Below are positions 62,101-64,000 of a stretch of 64,000 bases of DNA, one piece after another; positions within the stretch are counted from its first letter, which is position 1, and the number at the start of each line of letters is the position of its first letter. The stretch lies in the NCBI GenBank assembly GCA_964036045.1, contig OZ038378.1, forward strand, positions 22,080,941-22,144,940, in the 5' to 3' direction. Below the pieces are notes generated by a model. It was not told where the DNA came from and searched no databases. It saw only the letters and a program-made list of their open reading frames with translations. This DNA comes from Eutreptiella sp. 'Long Island Sound 2002'. Lineage: Eukaryota > Euglenozoa > Euglenophyceae > Eutreptiales > Eutreptiaceae. The position numbers and the translations under genes were made by a program.

Positions 62101-62600
62101 GTCCGACTTTGTGTTGAGCACAATTGCATTGCATTGGAATCATTGCAAACAATCTTCAAATGATCCCATGGGGCTACCAATCGGTTGTGTTGTATTTGTG
62201 GCCAGTCTTAATGTTTGAGCATCCAATTTCCTAGGGTAGCCACAGCAGTGTGCCATTGGTAACATAGTTGTGTTGCACAGATGCACTGCATTCGTTTCAT
62301 TCGACATTACCTAAAGCAGTCCCATAGGGTTGTAAAATGGTTTTTTTGCATTGGTGGCCAAGCTGAACGTTAGGGTATCCAATGGTCGCACAGCAATGCC
62401 ACTATTGGTGACATGGTTGTGTTGAGCACAAATGCATGGCATTGGCTTCATTCCACACCAGCCTCAAGAGACGGTTCAGATGCATCAGTGGCCACCTTAA
62501 ACATTGTGACATCCAATTTCCTAGCTGGGGCAACGCCACTGTTGGTTTCTCCTTCTATTGCGGCATGGTCTTCCTTCATGAATTTCCTGCTGCTCCAAGA
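62100..62600 (+). repeat. Degenerate tandem repeat of about 150 bp
   Basis: Three diverged copies start near 62113, 62269 and 62415 with GTTG(AG)CACA...TGCATT or TGGCATTGG, and continue to ATCCAAT and CCACT(G/A)TTGGT. Intervals are 156 and 146 bases. Confidence 0.65.
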
Positions 62601-63215
62601 AACCTGTGTGGAGTAACACAACCGCCTGGATGAAAATTGGGGGTTTCACAGATTGCTTGGTTCATCTTGCCTGATACTACTGACCTAATGCATCCGTGGT
62701 TTTGAAACCAAATCTCCATTCCTCCTGCCTACCTCCTATTCACTGAAACCTGCTTTGTCAATTAAAACGGAAAATTTTGCAGCAACATAAAAATTGTTGT
62801 GTGCTGGTGGGCAAAATGGGCTGGTTGGTTGTTGTACAGGCCAATCCTCTTGAGAACTTTCAAACATAATTGTTGGTGACAAAACTTGTTTTTTTTTCAA
62901 CTGTGTATTTACAAAAATCAGGCCAGTTGAAGATACACCCAAGAAAATATTCAACCAATTGCCAAAAAAAAAAACAGTTCTGAAATGCCCACACCCCCGT
63001 CCCGTGTCCAGCCAGGAGAGGCCAAGCTCGTCACCAAATGGGAAGGTGTCAAACTAGCCGGACAGAACGCCAGACACTATACCTCTGTAAAAAGGACAGA
63101 CTGAAAGCACAACGGCAACAAAGCAGTGGATACACTTAAACACATCACCATCCCCCCCCCCCGTCCTTATTGTCCACCTGCATCCCAAATTGACATGGCC
63201 CACGCACCCTGTACC
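62601..63215. other. Stretch without a recognisable gene
   Basis: Contains long T, A and C runs (62890, 62966, 63154) and no convincing open frame. Confidence 0.4.
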
Positions 63216-63945
63216 TTACTTAGACAAGGGTGTCTCTTGCACACGTGAAGGGGAGTAGGCAACATAGAGCGGAACGCGGTGGGATCCACCGGATTGCGCC
63301 ATCTTCTTGAACTCACAAAACTTTGCAAACGTTCCCAATTGCTGCACAGTGCTGGCCAGAGAACTGTTGGTGCATTCTCGAAAGATAGTGAAATAATTGA
63401 GAGTTTCCACCGGTGAGCGTATCACTCTGTGCAATGCCTTCGCCAACACGACATGAATTCCATCTCATATTGTGCAAGCGTCGTAGTGAGATGGTTGTTA
63501 AAAAGGTGGTGCGAAGGCAGGCTTCGCAACGAGGGTGCATCTTGGCAGGACCTAACTCGAATTGAAATGGGACAGTTGCCCCACAAAAGCTACCACAAAT
63601 TCTGCTGATGTCTCTTGAAAGCTTCAACAATTTGTTTGGGTCCTCCATACCTCTTGGCAACCGGATGATCTCACTTGTGTTGTTCAACCCCTGCACGACA
63701 GATGCACACCGTCGGTTAGAATGAACTTTGGGTCAGGAAAATCTAGGCGGAAAATGAGAGACATGATATGGCGTACTGGACCCTGAAATGGCCCACAGCT
63801 GATAGCCAAAGGCTGGGCTGGGGAGAAACCAATATGACCCGGTTGCCAGTGGCGAGGCCAGTGTCATGCTGTACAGCCTGGCTTTTTCTTCAACAAAAAA
63901 TGGACTGTGCATAAATTGCCAAGTTTCTTCAGGTATCGGCGCCAA
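63216..63945 (-). CDS. Possible spliced gene fragment of unknown function
   Basis: Three protein-like pieces on the minus strand: about 63945-63780 (IPEETWQFMHSPFFVEEKAR ... ATGSYWFLPSPAFGYQLWA), 63687-63480 (GLNNTSEIIRLPRGMEDPNK ... LSRDISRICGSFCGA) and 63446-63216 (LAKALHRVIRSPVETLNYF ... FAKFCEFKKMAQSGGSHR). A CTAAC followed about 20 bases later by CAG just before the second piece looks like a branch point and 3' splice site. The third piece is in another frame, so a second intron or a frameshift is needed. I recognise no family. It may be host or transposon-derived. Confidence 0.3.
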
Positions 63946-64000
63946 CTTGTGCAGCGATCATGCAATCCAAAAGAGTTTGTTTGGCCTGGTTGGGCTGGTG
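63946..64000. other. Window end, no feature seen
   Basis: Too short to judge; the possible gene to the left may extend into it. Confidence 0.2.

Overview
The window looks like a transposon-packed stretch of nuclear DNA from a large, repeat-rich eukaryotic genome. I see no rRNA, no operons and no gene I can name with confidence as a host gene. Almost everything readable belongs to retroelements, nested insertions, satellites or duplicated segments. The best lineage hint is a very long LINE on the minus strand with an apurinic-type endonuclease, reverse transcriptase, RNase H and OTU-like cysteine protease domains. That combination is known from Dualen/RandI-type LINEs first described in Chlamydomonas, so a green-algal or other microalgal source is plausible but not proven.

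Layout. 1-9904: a minus-strand Ty3/gypsy chromodomain element (element A), a single 3,199-codon frame broken only by stop codons. 9905-12865: unexplained sequence with a hairpin cluster near its right end. About 12865-28930: the giant minus-strand LINE. From its 5' end it holds a tRNA-like box pair, three tandem OTU-like domains, an ORF1-like region, endonuclease, RT, RNase H with a zinc motif, and a coiled-coil/Myb-like tail. It is interrupted at 25836-27545 by a 1,710-bp inverted-repeat insertion. The LINE 5' portion, its nested insertion and the flanking minisatellite are repeated in inverted orientation (24491-30448 and 31798-37753), giving a 13-kb near-perfect palindrome with a 1.35-kb spacer.

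The right arm stops abruptly at a hairpin-rich 127-bp tandem array (37754-38543). A roughly 1-kb tract with only two T residues follows (38544-39539), and then about twenty copies of a GC-rich 209-bp satellite (40215-44420). Into this T-poor region a small LTR element inserted (235-bp TG...CA LTRs, target duplication CCCGG, 44603-58517). Into that element a recent, apparently intact Ty3/gypsy element (element B, 46175-57552, 798-bp LTRs, target duplication GACCT) then inserted. The T-poor DNA resumes at 58518 and fades near 59100.

The last 5 kb carries a tRNA-like sequence, a decayed chromodomain tail of a third Ty3-type element, a second unrelated 209-bp satellite, a degenerate 150-bp repeat and a possible exon pair of unknown function.

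Functional logic. Each autonomous element encodes its own capsid or ORF1 protein, protease, polymerase and integration enzyme. Elements A and B both place gag and pol in the same frame, separated by one stop codon followed by CGG, which suggests stop-codon readthrough. Both also carry an extra methyltransferase-like domain between protease and RT. Element B is the only one that looks capable of recent activity.
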